A DNA stretch of 64,000 nt from Colias croceus (GCF_905220415.1 NC_059538.1:4154001-4218000); one strand, 5' to 3'. Counted from the stretch's first letter, positions 10,501 through 23,703 are shown. Numbers and translations are program-made. Notes: a model not told the origin generated them from the letters alone.

Positions 10501-13500
10501 ATACCATATTTAATAAAGTATTACAATTTCCTATAAAATATTATGTTATAACTTCCATTTATATATATTTATCAGGCTGACGAGCCAACCATGGGTGAAG
10601 GTCCGGAGAAAGCACGGTCTCAGCTGTTGGTTTTGGATCGCGGGTTCGATTGCGTGTCCCCACTCTTGCATGAGCTCACCCTGCAGGCCATGGCCTATGA
10701 TCTGCTGCCCATTGAGAATGATGTCTACAGGTTTGTTGACTTGCTTTTTACTAGCTTTGACATTCTATGGCATGGGGATTGGGGATAAACATTTGTTGAA
10801 CATTTCCAAATCTACATAACAATTCACATTATTTAATTTAATAAAGTCAATTTATTCATACAATGTTAATGGGACATTTTCAATAAATCGTTAATATGAA
10901 AGTCTCAAATTCACTAATATCCAAGATTCTAAAAATTATTATAATATACCACAAAATTCGTAAACAATCTCATAATTTCTGAATTGATTATACATACAAA
11001 ATAAATAAAGTCTAAATTTAAAAATTAATTATTATTAACTGATATATAATGTTATTTAAAGATATGAAGCATCAGCCGGGAGCATGAAGGAAGTGTTGTT
11101 GGATGAAAACGACGAGCTCTGGGTGGAGCTGCGCCATCAGCACATTGCTGTTGTGTCCACGTCAGTCACCAAGAATTTGAAGAAATTCACTGAGTCCAAG
11201 CGCATGGGAGGAGGTATGTTTTTAATTTATTCTTGATATTTAACATTAAAGATTAGAAATAGATAGCATTGAGCTTATAGTTGGTATGTGATAGCAATGT
11301 GTGCTCATATATTTCTTGTTAAAAGTTCATCATTTAAATTGCAACTTTTTGCAATTTCCTCACGCAAAATGTTTAAAAGATGTAATAGTTATTACTTATT
11401 ATATTGGAGGAATATGTTAATCTTTTCCTCCATCTCTCAAACATTTTATTTAATTAACAGTGTTTTGAAAGCACATTATATTATACTAAGGCCTATTTTT
11501 CACGTAATACGCTCGCTGCTTTTGTCGTGCGTCGAGTTTTGATTGTTTATGCTCAAATTCCTTGCAAACGTAAATTGACGAAATTGTGCGCATTACGTGC
11601 GAACTACGTAAACAAAAGGCTACAATATAAACTATCCATACATAATTAAATTTATTATCACTACAATTTCTGTATAAAAAATTATCCCATTCAGGTGACA
11701 AACAATCTATGCGAGATCTATCACTCATGATCAAGAAGATGCCCCAGTACCAGAAGGAGCTATCGAAGTACGCTACTCATCTGCGCCTTGCTGAAGATTG
11801 CATGAAGGCATACCAGGGATATGTCGACAAACTCTGCAAAGTTGAACAGGTAAAAATTATTTAAATACAAGTGAAGTTGCAAAAATACAATTAATAAAGT
11901 ATTTGTTGTTAGTACGTTAGTAGATAGATTTTAGAAATGTTATATCAAAAATTCTATAATATCTTATTTTGTATTGGAATAGTTAGTTTATTAATACTAA
12001 TAATTTCAAACTTAATTAATAATTTCTTAGTTTATTAATACAAAATCTATGTTAAGGATCTTGCAATGGGTACTGATGCCGAGGGAGAGAAAATTAAAGA
12101 CCACATGAGGAGCATTGTTCCAGTTCTTTTGGATCAGGTACAGTTAAAATATATCATATTTATTAACACTTCATAGTTACCAAACTTACATACTTTTGTC
12201 ATATAGTTTTTCTTATATGAGCGTATACACACACAATAGTTTTAAACATAAGGTGTATGGTGTGTGTCACGAAATAAGGTGTTAATTTAAATAAGTATTT
12301 TATATAAAGCTGCTCAGACATTTTAGGCCACCTTTTAATATGCGATTGTGACTAGTTGTAGTTACGGTATTAATTTCTCATAGCTCTAAACTTTCTGCTA
12401 CATGCTTATTTAGTGATCACCTTTTTAATTGAAAAAAAAAATCGGTGGAAGTTGTCCATTCATAATATGTTCAGCATATTTTGTTCACCATTTTTAATAA
12501 TAATAAATAATAATAATTTCACAGTCCGTCAAGAACTACGACAAGATGCGTATAATAGCGCTGTACATAATGTCGAAGAATGGCATCTCGGAGGAGAATC
12601 TCAACAAGCTGGTTACGCACGCGCAGCTAGAACCATCTGATAAGCAAGCCCTGCTGAATCTGGCCAACCTCGGCTTGAATGTTGTTGTAGATGTTAGTAT
12701 ATACCATATTTTTATTACATTTTTCATTTGGGATGGTTACCTAGGCATTTATTTTAGTTATTTTTTTTTAATGATATTATAGTGGGTCGTAAAGTTTAAA
12801 TCATTTTTCATGTTTCATACGAAAATAATGATTATATTTTCGAATGTGATTTTTCATATGGGAATTTGTAGTAGATGTTAAAAAAAAAACTTACAGTTAT
12901 GTCAAATAAAAATTGTGACAATAACCTTATAAATGCTTAATTGATAAAACACCATAACATATTTTGTTATTTTTTTTTAGGGCAACAGGAAAAAGCAATA
13001 TCAAGTGCCACGGAAGGAGAGGATCACCGAACAAACTTATCAGATGTCCCGATGGACACCTGTTATTAAAGTAAGAATTTTTTTTGCCAAAAATATGTAG
13101 CATGTATATATATATATATTTTTTTTTGAAACAGTTATCATATTTTAATAATTGCCACAACAGTTGTTAGTTTGTTGTTATACATTATGTAGTAATTTCA
13201 ATCAAAGATCTATAGAGGCTTGCACTTCACTTTAACATAACTTTTTTGCGATATTTTTATAGGACATAATGGAGGACGCTATTGATGATAAGCTGGATCA
13301 ACGTCACTTCCCATTCCTGGCCGGTCGCGCTCAAACTTCCGGCTACCAAGCTCCAACGAGGTAAATAATATTATGAAATCTGATATTGCATTAAAAAAAC
13401 GTATTTTAGTGTGTATTTATTTAAGTATAAATATTTTACGTATGAATTGTATGTTCTTTTTGCTCTTTAGCGTCCGTTACGGCCACTGGCACAAGGATAA

Positions 13501-14170
13501 AGCTCAACAGACCATCAAGAATGTACCTCGATTGATCGTATTTGTGGTTGGAGGTAAGTCACTTAACAAAGCAGTAATAAGGGTTTATTCTATTACACTC
13601 CATGTATTGTATTATTCAAACTCGTTAAATAAAATGCTGTTTATCGAGAAATATAAATTTTTTTTATAAAAAAAATCATCAAAATCCGTTTGTTGACGTG
13701 AGGTGACTTGACATGTTTCCTACATTTAGTTCTTGGATATGTCGTTTTCATCACGATCTCTTTATAGATAAACAAGTGATAACTGCGTTAAAAACTACCG
13801 ACTTCAAACTTGCACTTACAACATTTACAAATACAGAAAAAATGCTCATAAAATAAAAACTACTGAGCCTATCCGAATAAGAATTTTATGGGACCAATTC
13901 GACACCATCCCGCATCGAACAAAAAAAGAATCACGTAAATCGCTTCAGAAACCTCGGAGTAATCGGTGTACATACATAAAAAAACCATACCGGCCGAATT
14001 GATAACCTTATATATACCTATATATGATACTTCCAGGTGTGTGTTTCTCGGAGGTACGTTGCGCGTACGAAGTCACGGCGGCACTCAAGAACTGGGAGGT
14101 GATCATCGGCTCCTCCCACATTCTCACCCCGGACAACTTCCTCTCGGACCTCAGCTCTCTCACGGCTTAA
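7509..14170 (+). CDS. Rop: Rop, Sec1/Munc18 syntaxin-binding protein
   Basis: Neuronal Sec1/Munc18 protein that clasps syntaxin and templates SNARE assembly in synaptic vesicle exocytosis; cytosolic and peripheral at the plasma membrane. Coding exons: 7509-7536, 8573-8719, 9089-9244, then either 9423-9526 or 9659-9762, then 10017-10165, 10350-10410, 10576-10730, 11062-11213, 11695-11849, 12057-12137, 12525-12692, 12981-13070, 13263-13360, 13471-13553 and 14037-14170. Together they give 586 aa with either alternative exon, near the family's usual size of about 590-600. The start MALKALVGQKI and blocks such as LVLDRGFDCVSPLLHELTLQ and RWTPVIKDIMEDAIDDKLDQ match fly Rop very closely. All junctions keep frame. 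The acceptor at 12056 has a weak pyrimidine tract. Identity is certain from the alignment; function is from the family. Confidence 0.96.
9423..9526 (+). other. Rop: Rop alternative exon 4a
   Basis: Coding exon of 104 nt, acceptor ttacttacag, donor CAG|gt. It encodes a segment starting CPDVLFDELSRSRVAKYIKT and ending PYEQQ. It aligns residue for residue with exon 4b. Because it enters in phase 1 and leaves in phase 0, using both exons or neither would break the frame. Confidence 0.85.
9659..9762 (+). other. Rop: Rop alternative exon 4b
   Basis: Also 104 nt with the same phases, acceptor taaactag, donor CAG|gt. It encodes CPEELFNELCKSSAARKIKT through PYESQ, closer than 4a to the sequence I know for fly Rop. 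It lies 132 bp after 4a. Its acceptor has a poor pyrimidine tract, which may make its use regulated. Confidence 0.85.
13790..14012 (-). repeat. Dispersed lepidopteran repeat in the last Rop intron
   Basis: Contains 'aaaactaccgacttcaaac' and 'aacctcggagtaatcggtgt' followed by 'acatacataaaaaaaccat', a combination I recognise as a common lepidopteran interspersed repeat. The exact class is unknown to me. It ends just before the final Rop acceptor at 14036. Confidence 0.5.
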
Positions 14171-15827
14171 ACATTGACCTCTATATATCTTTGGTTTTTC
14201 CTTCAAACCTCCCGATTTATTCACCGTTAGATTGGGTTTCGTTTAACGCGTTTTGAGGGTACTTTGAAAAGTACAATCGTGTCTTAATTGCCTATGATTT
14301 GTGATTTTATTCACACGAAATTAAGTATTATAATTATATCGAGATGGGGTGTGACATCTAACTTTTCCTTATTATTATATAGATTATATTAAAAGACAAT
14401 GTATAAAATGTTTATTTTATTAATACTATAATTTATGTTACATGTTATAAGTTTTAAAAGTGTTGCTGTTAAATGTATAAATTTAAATTTGATTAAAGCA
14501 TTGGTCAGTGTGTACTTTATAGTATTCATATTTAGTACCTACCTTACTCTAGTTAAAATCATTTAAGTATTGCTATATAAAATTAAATTTAAATGAAAAA
14601 TCAGGTTACCCATATTGCAATTATTTTTGTAACATTTTTTTTTATTCACGTTTGTTTCAGTTATATATCAAATAACCAATGCATTTATTTGAACTAAAAT
14701 GTCCCAAAATTATAAACTTTTCTTCCTTAAAGTAGCATATGTCGTTATTAGAATAATTCAGATAGCGTCTAGAACAAATGAATGTATGTACTAGTACTTA
14801 TTGTTATAATTCGTATCAGAACTCGCTTTGATGTTTAAGATAAATAAATTACCGTTTTAGCTGTATGGGATGTTAAAAAAAATATTGTTTGATTAATTTA
14901 AAGGAAATTATGTTGAAATTTTTCTCATTGAGTCATATTATTGCTATCTTTCAAGATATTATTATGAATTTAATCAAGTAAACATATTTATAATAACAAC
15001 ATGTTCAACTACCTATATATTTTATTATTTATTATGAATTTGAGCTAATCTACATCAATTGTTTACATTCCGCAGTAGAATATATCATTATAATAAATTA
15101 ATCACATGACTTTAATCAACGTTATATCTCTTATATAAATAAGTCAGTTTCTCTCGGTAGTGTTAAATTATTTAATATTAACAAATAGTAATAAACCTTT
15201 GACCTATATTTAGCACATAGAATGTGTTTTATGGTTTTATCTATATACTTATGTAGTTATGTATTTAGTGTAGTCGGTTTTACTACAACGAAGTCATAAA
15301 ACACTTGGCTTTTTGGCATATATTGATGCTACGGTATTTTTAAAACCTGGACAGATCATTGTCGACCTTTTCTGATTTTCACATATTTACGACTATACTA
15401 GATATATAAAAGATATACACACATAGTGATAAACAGCTATATTATAGATAATAGCTACAATCGGTATATGCGAGGGGAAAAGCGATGGGTCAGATTACAA
15501 ATTTCTCTATAATTCGGTCAATACAAATTTATCATGTGAACTCCACTTGACCCATGGTTCTTAGCTTCGTTTTAGTTATTAAAGATTTGTGCAATTATGT
15601 AGAAATATGCATATTAATTGTATTGTCAGTATTCATCTGTTAACAGTTTTATTAAATTATTCTTAACCATTATCATCGTTTTATTTATGTACCATTGATA
15701 AGGCTTCAATTTGATCAAATGACTTCAGTGAAGATGTTGGCGACCTAGGGGTAAGGGTTATCATTTTGTTTAATAATAGTGTTAATAGTACACATTAGTT
15801 AGTTGGGCTTCAGAGAGAGAACGCGTC
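14171..15827. other. Rop 3' UTR and Ass upstream region
   Basis: AT-rich, no ORF of interest. Several AATAAA signals follow the Rop stop, for example at about 14843. The Ass transcript probably starts in the last 60 bp or so; the sequence 'gggcttcagagagagaacgc' lies directly before its ATG. No other feature seen. Confidence 0.5.
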
Positions 15828-18800
15828 ATGGCTAAAGAACTTATTATTTTGGCATATTCTGGTGGATTAGACACCAGCTGCATTTTAAAATGGTAAATTT
15901 AAATTAATTTTGGTTCGGTTAAAAAAAAGGCTATGAAAAGTATTTACTTTAAAATAATTTTCTTTAAGTATCTATACGTATAGTTTAATAATTTTATGAA
16001 AAATTACACAGGTTAATTCAGAAAAACTACGACGTCGTTTGTTATATGGCAGACATTGGCCAAGATGAAGACTTCGCTCAAGCTAAAAAGAAAGCTATGT
16101 TAATTGGTGCGAAAGACGTAAGATGTTTTTTTTTTATTTTTTTTTAATTCTTTCTATTTAAGCAATAAATATGAATAAAAAACATTTAAAAGTACATAAT
16201 TTAATAATTATTTTATTTTTTCTTGTCTTTTATAAGGTGATTGTAGAAGATTTACGCAAACAATTTGTCAGCGATTACATGCTACCAGCAATTCAAATGG
16301 GATTAGTTTATGAAAGTCGTTACTACTTGGGAACGTCTCTAGCCCGTCCCTGCATCTCAGTCGGCATTGTAAACACTGCAAAGAGATTAGGAGCTAAGTA
16401 AGTTTTTACTTACAATAACTTAAAATTGCCTTAAAATTTTGTTGAAGCAAACATGAACATGTTTACGATTATTTACAGGTATATTTCCCATGGTGCGACT
16501 GGAAAGGGGAACGACCAAGTCAGATTCGAGTTGAGTGTTTATTCTCTCTGGCCTGAGGGAAAAGTAAGTCGGGATCGCAATTCTTAAATAATTTTAAATA
16601 GATTATGAATACTTTGCAAAGATACACAAGTTTCACGGGCAATTTTTATGTTATTATTTATTAGGTAATTGCTCCATGGCGCCTTCCTGAATTCTTCAAT
16701 AGATTCCAAGGACGTAAAGATTTGCTTGAATTCGCCAAACAAGAGAATATTCCTGTTTCTGCAACGCCCAAAGAACCATGGTCCACAGACGAGAATATCA
16801 TGCATATCAGGTTATAATTATGTTATTTTATCCATTATTATTATTCAGTAAATTATAAAAATTATTTGAATAAAATCGCATTCAAATAATATCATAAAAA
16901 ATGTGTAAGTGCAAATTAAAATTCATTTACTTTTGCATAATATAGGCGTACTTATCTACGTATTAGATTATTATAGCAAGCCAAGCCCCACAAATCAAAT
17001 AAATCAAATACTTTCTATTAAAAAAATGTATGATATTTTAAAAATTTAAACGTTCGTTGCAAAACGGCGCGGGCGTGGGGCGCCACCGAGCCCGCGGTCG
17101 AAATCACAGTCGAAATCAGTTCGAATGCTGTCTCATTGTGATCATTTCTGATTCGCAGATCGATCTTCTTTTGTATTCCTTATATTTTTCAAATATATAA
17201 GCATTAAAGCCAAAAATGAAATTAATACATTCCACACATTTTCTTCGTCTTATTGCGAAATCTGTTTCGAGTGAATAGTAATTTTTATTTTATTTACTTT
17301 TTTAGCTATGAATCGGGAGTCCTGGAAGATCCAGCCGCAATACCTCCAAAGGGGATTTATAAGATGACTCGAGATCTTCAACAAGCTGAAGATTACCCCA
17401 GCGTCATTGATATCACTTTTGATAAAGGTTATATCGATATTAATAATTAAAAAAAGTAGTTACTTGAAAACCTCTGTCGTTTTTAAAACATTTTATGGTA
17501 AAGTTTGAACAATTTGTAAGTTTGTTTGTAGGAAGTAATCTCTAGTACTGCCGAGTGGATTTAGAAAATTTAAATTCACGCTAGAAATTTATTGCAATAT
17601 ACATACGAGTATTTCTTCAAGCTACAATCATTTAGAGTAATCAATATGAAATTATTTATGGCTTATTTTGTAGGATTGCCTGTATCTATCAACATTCCAA
17701 GCGGACAACAGAAGGCTTTATTCATTAATGATCCCCTTAAAATTGTTGAAACTTTGAATAAATTGGGAGGACAGCATGGTGTAGGTCGTATAGACATTGT
17801 AGAAAACAGATTTCTTGGACTTAAGGTAATCAAATCGGTTTTGAAATTGTATATATATATATAGGATTTTTCTATGTACTACTAATATTTGATAAATTCA
17901 AGAAATAAGTAACATATTTATAAAAATGGATATTCCCTGAGATATGCATAATTTAATTGCAGCGATCTTATATCTTTTAAACATTATATTCACAAGAACA
18001 ACCAGTTTCAATGGAAATATTCCCCTTTTATCTACATCTATCGATTTTATATAAATAAAAAAGTGGATAAGTGTTAAAATGTTCACATGATATTTCCTTC
18101 TTACAGTCTAGAGGCCTATATGAAACTCCAGCTGGAACAATTTTGCATGCGGCGCACCTAGATTTAGAAGCTTTTGCTTTGGATAAGGAAGTTCTAAGGT
18201 TACATTCAATACATTTGTATCATGTATGAATTAAATTTTTTCACCTATCTAAAATCTAAACCATTTATATAAGTAACATTATATTTACATTGCAGACTTA
18301 AGAAATACCTTCAAGATAAAATGGCTGATTTTGTTTACAATGGCTTTTGGTTTTCTCCAGAGGCCACTTATACCAAAAAGTGCTTAGAGATGTCTCAGGA
18401 ATCAGTGAATGGAACAGTCACAATACAAATTTATAAAGGAAATTGTAAGCATCATTTATAGTATAAATTTCATATCATAACTATATTTTTTTAAGTTCTT
18501 TTCAAGATTATTAAAAGTGAGATGAGTATCATAATGTAGAGTCGAAAAATTCTTCTTTACGCGCCGGCTATGATGTATGAGATTCGAATTAAAGGGGGAC
18601 GGTTTATTCGTCTGGTATATATGGGTAAAAGCAATCATGATTCATGAATCAAAACGATAGGCCAGATTATATTATACAATCAATATTGTATTTTAAAACG
18701 ACAATTTATATCAGACTTGATCGCTCAAATGTATAAGGGTCAACTCACACCAAAAGAGCATCGAAGCGGAGCGCAGTTTCCGTGTCATATGAATTTTAAC

Positions 18801-19378
18801 TTTATTGTCATTACTATAAAACTTATTATCGCCTGAGAAACTCAAGCCCGCGGCGCCGCTGGAATTCCGCGGAATTCCAGTGGCGCCGCGGGCATCCGCG
18901 CGACTCGTTCGAGTTTCTCATGCGATAATAAGTATTATAGTAATGAAAATAAGGTTAAAATTCATATGGCACTGAAACTGCGCTCCGCTTCGCTGCGCTT
19001 CGACGCTCTTTTGGTGTGAGTTGACTCAGACGGGCAATCACCTAACTTTCGTATTGCCATCCTTGAGCGTGAACGTTTCTATACCTTTAAAAACATGGAA
19101 ACGTTTCGAAGCCTATAAAAAGGAAAAGGAACGGTCTCCTTTAAAGACTTATGTAGGTAACTACTATATGGGAGTTCGATGTTTTTTTATTTATCTTTTT
19201 TTTTTATATTTCAGTAACAATTTTAGCAAGAAAAAGTCCTACAAGCTTATACAACAAGGATCTTGTATCCATGGATATTGCTGGAGGATTCTCGCCTGAA
19301 GATAGCACTGGATTTATCAATATTAATGCGATACGTTTAAAGGAGTACGCACGATTTGTAAATAATACTAAAAATTAA
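15828..19378 (+). CDS. Ass: Argininosuccinate synthase
   Basis: ATP-dependent joining of citrulline and aspartate to argininosuccinate, the step before argininosuccinate lyase in arginine synthesis; cytosolic homotetramer in the family. Exons: 15828-15892, 16012-16117, 16237-16397, 16479-16563, 16665-16810, 17306-17427, 17674-17825, 18107-18198, 18296-18444 and 19215-19378, giving 413 aa against 412 in human. The ATP pyrophosphatase loop is AYSGGLDTSC at residues 9-18. 'SHGATGKGNDQVRFE', ARPCISVGIVNTAKRLGAK and 'LDLEAFALDKE' are family blocks. The last intron carries a long palindromic MITE. Polyadenylation signals follow closely after the stop. Confidence 0.96.
18739..19025. repeat. Long near-perfect palindrome (fold-back MITE) in the last Ass intron
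   Basis: The left arm starts gtcaactcacaccaaaagag and the right arm ends ctcttttggtgtgagttgac. The arms stay complementary for about 140 nt, with the centre at 'ggaattccgcggaattcc' near 18868. GC-rich middle, AT-rich flanks. As RNA it would fold into one long hairpin inside the pre-mRNA. Confidence 0.8.
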
Positions 19379-19883
19379 ATAAATCTTATGTATTTACATA
19401 CATTATTTATTTTTCTTCCTTCATTTCCACTGTGATTTTCACATAAAAAAGACTTAAAACATAGATATTAAGAAGTAATGAAATTGATAAAGATCTTGAC
19501 AACACGAATTTCGCGACCACAGCGACCAAGTCCGCGACCACAACCGCGACATAACTTTATTAAAAAACTTATCTGTGGTTAAATTTTACATCGCCTCTTG
19601 AATTGCCTCTTGATCGCCTGTATTCCAAGTGTCAAAGTCAGATGAGAATTGAGATGTCTGAAGTACATGTCAATTGTCAAAGTCACAAACACAGCAAGTA
19701 GGTACTAGGAGTAGTAGGTAGGCATTAGGTAGGTTATAGTTACCTATAGGATAGGTTGGGATAGGTATTAGAAATTTTGTTTGTTGTTGTATGGTTTTAC
19801 CGTGTTTAAATAAAAAAAAAAATAAGTAAAAGTCCCAAGTAGTACATTCATTTATCAAATTTATACAACCATTGAATATAAAA

Positions 19884-20833
19884 ATGCATCGTAATTTACC
19901 CCAGAACAAGGAAGCTTTACTTAAATCATACACAACTCGGTTGAAAGAAGATGTTAAAAGTATGCTTGAAAATTTCGAAGGTAATACATATTAGTATTAG
20001 TAGTTTTTTGTACAATTTTACAGTTTGTTATTGTAAAGTTGTTTAATTCAATTGAATGTGTAGTGTCAATAGTTTAATAATTTACAAATCTAATTTTATG
20101 TTACAGAAATAATTAAACTTGCAAAAGGTGACAATGAATCTCAATTAAATAGAATGACACAAATTGAACAAGACACATTTGAAATGCAAGTGAGAGCTGC
20201 GAATATTGGTATAGTATTTATTATTTAAAATGTAAATCATTTGGTGGCCCATCATTTCATTATCTGTACTCATCATAAGTTGAATGAATGAATTTTGGTA
20301 GACCAAAATCCATATCTAAGGCTTTTCTTATAAGTTGCATCTGAAGTAATGCGAACAAAAAGGTTTATTTTGTAAAATGTATATTTAGTTAAATATACAT
20401 TTTAAAAATAAACCTTCTAGGTAGTTACCTGTGGCCCATGGTTTTACTCACATTGCTCTGCAGTCTGCATATGCTCTTAGTGTGATGATAAGGTTACACC
20501 TTTCTCGATAAATAAGACTACCTAACATTAGCCAGTTCACCAAACAACCAAAAAATTTTTTCAGCTTTATAATATTAGATAGTATAAATTAATTGGGTAT
20601 TATATTATATTTCAGTGCGTGCAGGAGAGTCACTAATGAAACTTGTGTCAGATATCAAACAATATCTAATATTAAATGATTTTCCATCTGTGAATGAAGC
20701 AATAACCCAAAATTCAAAACTGTTTAGAACAAAACAACAAGAATGTGATCAGAAACTCATGTCACTAAGAGATGACATCGCTGCAGACTTGTATGACTTA
20801 GAAGATGAATACTTTACCAGTATATACAAGTGA
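19884..20833 (+). CDS. MED22: Mediator complex subunit 22
   Basis: Head-module subunit of Mediator, which links activators to RNA polymerase II in the nucleus. Exons 19884-19980, 20107-20208 and 20616-20833 give 138 aa, the usual size. The start MHRNLPQNKEALLKSYTTRL, the middle FEMQVRAANIVRAGESLMKL and the tail DLYDLEDEYFTSIY fit the Surf5/MED22 family, a small all-helical coiled-coil protein. The gene is compact and starts about 500 bp after Ass on the same strand. A short inverted repeat lies in intron 2. Confidence 0.93.
20360..20416. repeat. Short palindrome in MED22 intron 2
   Basis: Arms 'aaggtttattttgtaaaatg' and 'cattttaaaaataaacctt' around 'tatatttagttaaatata'. About 27 bp of near-perfect complementarity; perhaps a small MITE remnant. 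Confidence 0.6.
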
Positions 20834-21408
20834 ATGATAGTATAATTGAAGTATTTTGTATTTATTAGAATAAATTAATTAAGTTATTTTTAGGAAAGTA
20901 AAAGTTTTCATCTATCTTTATTATAATCTTTCCTCCTGCATTTTCAAAGAAAAACCCCGCATAGTTTCCGTCGCATTTATAATATGAGTACATAGTAGGA
21001 TAGGATACCAGCTGTTCTATGCGGTTTACCCGCAGACAAACCTATTACATTGTAAAAATTTTAATGTGGATCCTTATTTCATCTTGTATTAATATACCCT
21101 ATGTTCATTAGGGGTAATGTAGGATTCTAATGATAACTTCTCGATGAAAATAAAGCTAATTATTTTCAGTAATAAAACAATTGACCTTTTAATTTTTGTG
21201 ATTCTTTTTTATAGTTTCATACCACATATAGAATATTTTTTTTTTAATTTTTAATAATTTGTGGTATTGATGCAAATCACATGTTTCTTCATGAAAAAGA
21301 TACAAAATTATATTGTATTTCGTTTATTCAGGGTCACTAAAAATGGAACCGTTTATTTCAACAAATTTTCTTTGACTAATAACAATAATTAATTAAACCA
21401 TGTGCAGT
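20834..21408. other. Convergent 3' region between MED22 and NDUFB8
   Basis: AATAAA at about 20871 serves MED22. Positions 20945-20990 hold a scrap of the Helitron-like repeat ('aaaaccccgcatagtttccg'). No gene seen. Confidence 0.5.
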
Positions 21409-22234
21409 TTAGTTTGTACTGAACATGTAATGAGGTCCATCCTTGGGATACTGCTTCTCAGTGACTGGTCTACCAAATTTATAGTCTTCCAAGTAGAAGA
21501 AGAGGGCAAAGAAACCGGTCATGCAACCCAAGAACCAACACCACTGCTCCCACACAGGGATCCTTGGCTTCATACTAGGGTCATAGCGATCTTCACCAAA
21601 TAATTCTGCTGTAGCATGGAACTGAAAAAATTATACTTAACATTAAAATAGGTAAAATGACTTTCGTTTTTTTACCTATAAAGCTGCTATAAAAGTAATT
21701 CATTTGCAAAAGAATTAATACAATACAAATAATGTGTTTGGTTATATTACTACTTATTATGCGACAATCCATATAAATATTAGGAATAAGTTGATGAATA
21801 TTATATTCTAATTATGAACACTGCCTAAAGATAATAGAATAAAATACATACGGGCTCATTAAAGTTCCTCTTCAAATCTGGCAAATCATACGGGTAATGG
21901 GGATCTTTCGAATCGGTACCGATGTCGGGAAGTTTAGGATAGTCTCCATAACCCATTTCTTCCGGATAAGGTTGGTATTCTTCAGGTAACAATCCATACT
22001 TCTTTGCGGCTGCGTCTCTTTCTGCCTGAGACTTGGGAAATGGACCAGGCTTGTATTGATAATTCCAATCTAAAATTGTTACGTCATAACAGTAAAATAA
22101 CAAATACAAAATCTAAAAGAAAAATGTAATGTCAGAGAATTCTTACGGTTTCGAGTAGCATTGCAGAGTATCCCTACTGATTTACGAACTACATTTGGTT
22201 TCAGCAATAATGCTTTTTTAAATAAAGAAGCCAT
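21409..22234 (-). CDS. NDUFB8: NADH:ubiquinone oxidoreductase subunit B8 (ASHI)
   Basis: Accessory subunit in the membrane arm of mitochondrial complex I. Minus-strand exons 22147-22234, 21852-22069 and 21409-21621 give 172 aa. The N-terminus (MASLFKKALLLKPNVVRKSV) is basic and looks like a mitochondrial targeting sequence. 'NYQYKPGPFPKSQAER', 'EEYQPYPEEMGYGDYP' and 'DPHYPYDLPDLKRNFNEP' are family blocks. One membrane span, WCWFLGCMTGFFALFFYLED, lies near the C-terminus and is followed by KFGRPVTEKQYPKDGPHYM. Frame is kept at both junctions. Confidence 0.95.
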
Positions 22235-22697
22235 TGAGCTTTATTTTTTCGGAGGTTGTGGTTCCGGGTTCGGATGACAGAACTCACGAAAACTGTCAAA
22301 ACTCAGCTGTTGAAATTCGAATGCTCCCAAGAATCCTCGCACCACATTTGCACAGAGTGTGTATAATTACGCAGATTGCATTAGTTTTTTTTTTGTCACC
22401 ACTCACTCATGTCACCGTGATGTCACCACTCACAGTGCCAATTACCACTCACACTCTATTTGCTAGGTAATTACCGCTCAGGCTGCCGCGGCCGGTAACC
22501 GAAAACATTTAAAATTCTATCCAATATTAAAAATGCTAAAATACTCTGTCTGCCCGTCTGTCTATCTATCTTTCAAGATGAAATTTGGTACAGAGATGGG
22601 ACAAAAACAGGAACGAAAATTATGCGGATTAGTACGTGGGCAAAATCTAGTATCATGGGTTCGATTTGAAATCCTTCGCATCTTCGTATTATGGTGG

Positions 22698-23434
22698 GTA
22701 CAGACCAACCCAACGAACGCCCAACGATGGATATTTATCGTTCGCTAGCGTTGGCTTCCGCACGCTCGTTAATACATCCAAATACATTTAGTGCTTGAAC
22801 GAACGTTCGTTGGCACTTGATTCCGGTTCTTTATATAATATATATAATTAAATTCTACTCGTAAAGTGCTCATCGCAAAAAACTGCTGAACCGATTTTGA
22901 TCAAACTTCCACTCTTCCCTAAGTTCATCGTTACATAAACGAACAAAAAAAGAATCATCCCAATCGGCCTTCTAGTTTTCGAGAAACTCACTCATTTAAA
23001 TCGCGCAAGTGTTTGATAATGAAAATAAATAAAAATGAACTAAATTTTAAATAATAAAAATATTTGCGAGGCCCCCTCAGGCCCGAGGATTTGTTGGATC
23101 CCAAAGACACGGCTTCTCTTTATACAAATCTATTAATAAAAACATATCGTCGTTACTCCATTCTTTGTTTTTCTCCATGATCTAAATGGTGGGAAATCAA
23201 ATTGGACGTCTACACGCTACGCTCTCTTGCTTCAACTGAGCGTTCGTTCGTTGGCCTTCGGCGACTGTCCAAACAGAGTTCGATCAAATAGCTCGATTTC
23301 TTTGATGTTACCGCCACGCTTCGGATCGCCGGCACACGCCAACGAGCCATCGTTGGCATTTGCTAAGCCGTCCAGATTGCAACAACGAAGGTTAACGAAA
23401 CCCGTTCGTTGGCGTTCGTTTGGCCGGTCTGTAC
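22698..23434. mobile_element. Non-autonomous DNA element with inverted ends
   Basis: Left end gtacagaccaacccaacgaa and right end 'ggcgttcgtttggccggtctgtac' (given in parts: ggcgttcg, ttggccgg, tctgtac) are inverted repeats matching at about 21 of 24 bases. Further inner 'cgttcgttggc' motifs occur in both orientations. There is no transposase ORF; ORFs at 23227-23520 on both strands follow from this repeat. Confidence 0.6.
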
Positions 23435-23508
23435 GCAGCTTTACAGAGCCACAGACATACCTATATATTTTTGTAAGGAGTTCTAGCCACATTTGTAGGA
23501 AGGGATTT

Positions 23509-23703
23509 CTAAAGTCCTAACTCCGCTGTAGGCTTTTTTTCGTGCCAACTACTGCATTGTATAATACATAAAATTGCCTCTTCACTTACCTCTTCATCGG
23601 TTATTTGTACGCGAAAGTAAGAATCAAGATAACCAGATTGTGATATCATATCTGTGTTGGTAATTTGACAATTGACATTCTCAGTTGTCAATTTTGACGT
23701 CAT
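23509..23703 (-). CDS. Possible small ORF or first exon, unidentified
   Basis: An ATG at 23703 opens 64 codons to a stop at 23509. After 38 codons (ending QITDEE) there is a consensus donor, GAG|GTAAGTG, at about 23589, so it may be a first exon. The start lies 133 bp head-to-head from the SCYL3-like start. The peptide (MTSKLTTENVNCQITNTDMI...) is not recognised. The DNA just downstream (lower coordinates) is transposon, and I could not find a second exon before NDUFB8. Uncertain. Confidence 0.35.
   Translation of the reverse strand: MTSKLTTENVNCQITNTDMISQSGYLDSYFRVQITDEEVSEEAILCIIQCSSWHEKKPTAELGL

Noticed and set aside
12245..12300. Repeat 'acgaaataaggtgttaattt' shared with about 45539
   Set aside because: A short interspersed repeat fragment with a match in a brahma intron. 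Too little to define an element.
17060..17110. GC-rich stretch in an Ass intron as an exon
   Set aside because: No open frame with splice sites; Ass is complete without it.
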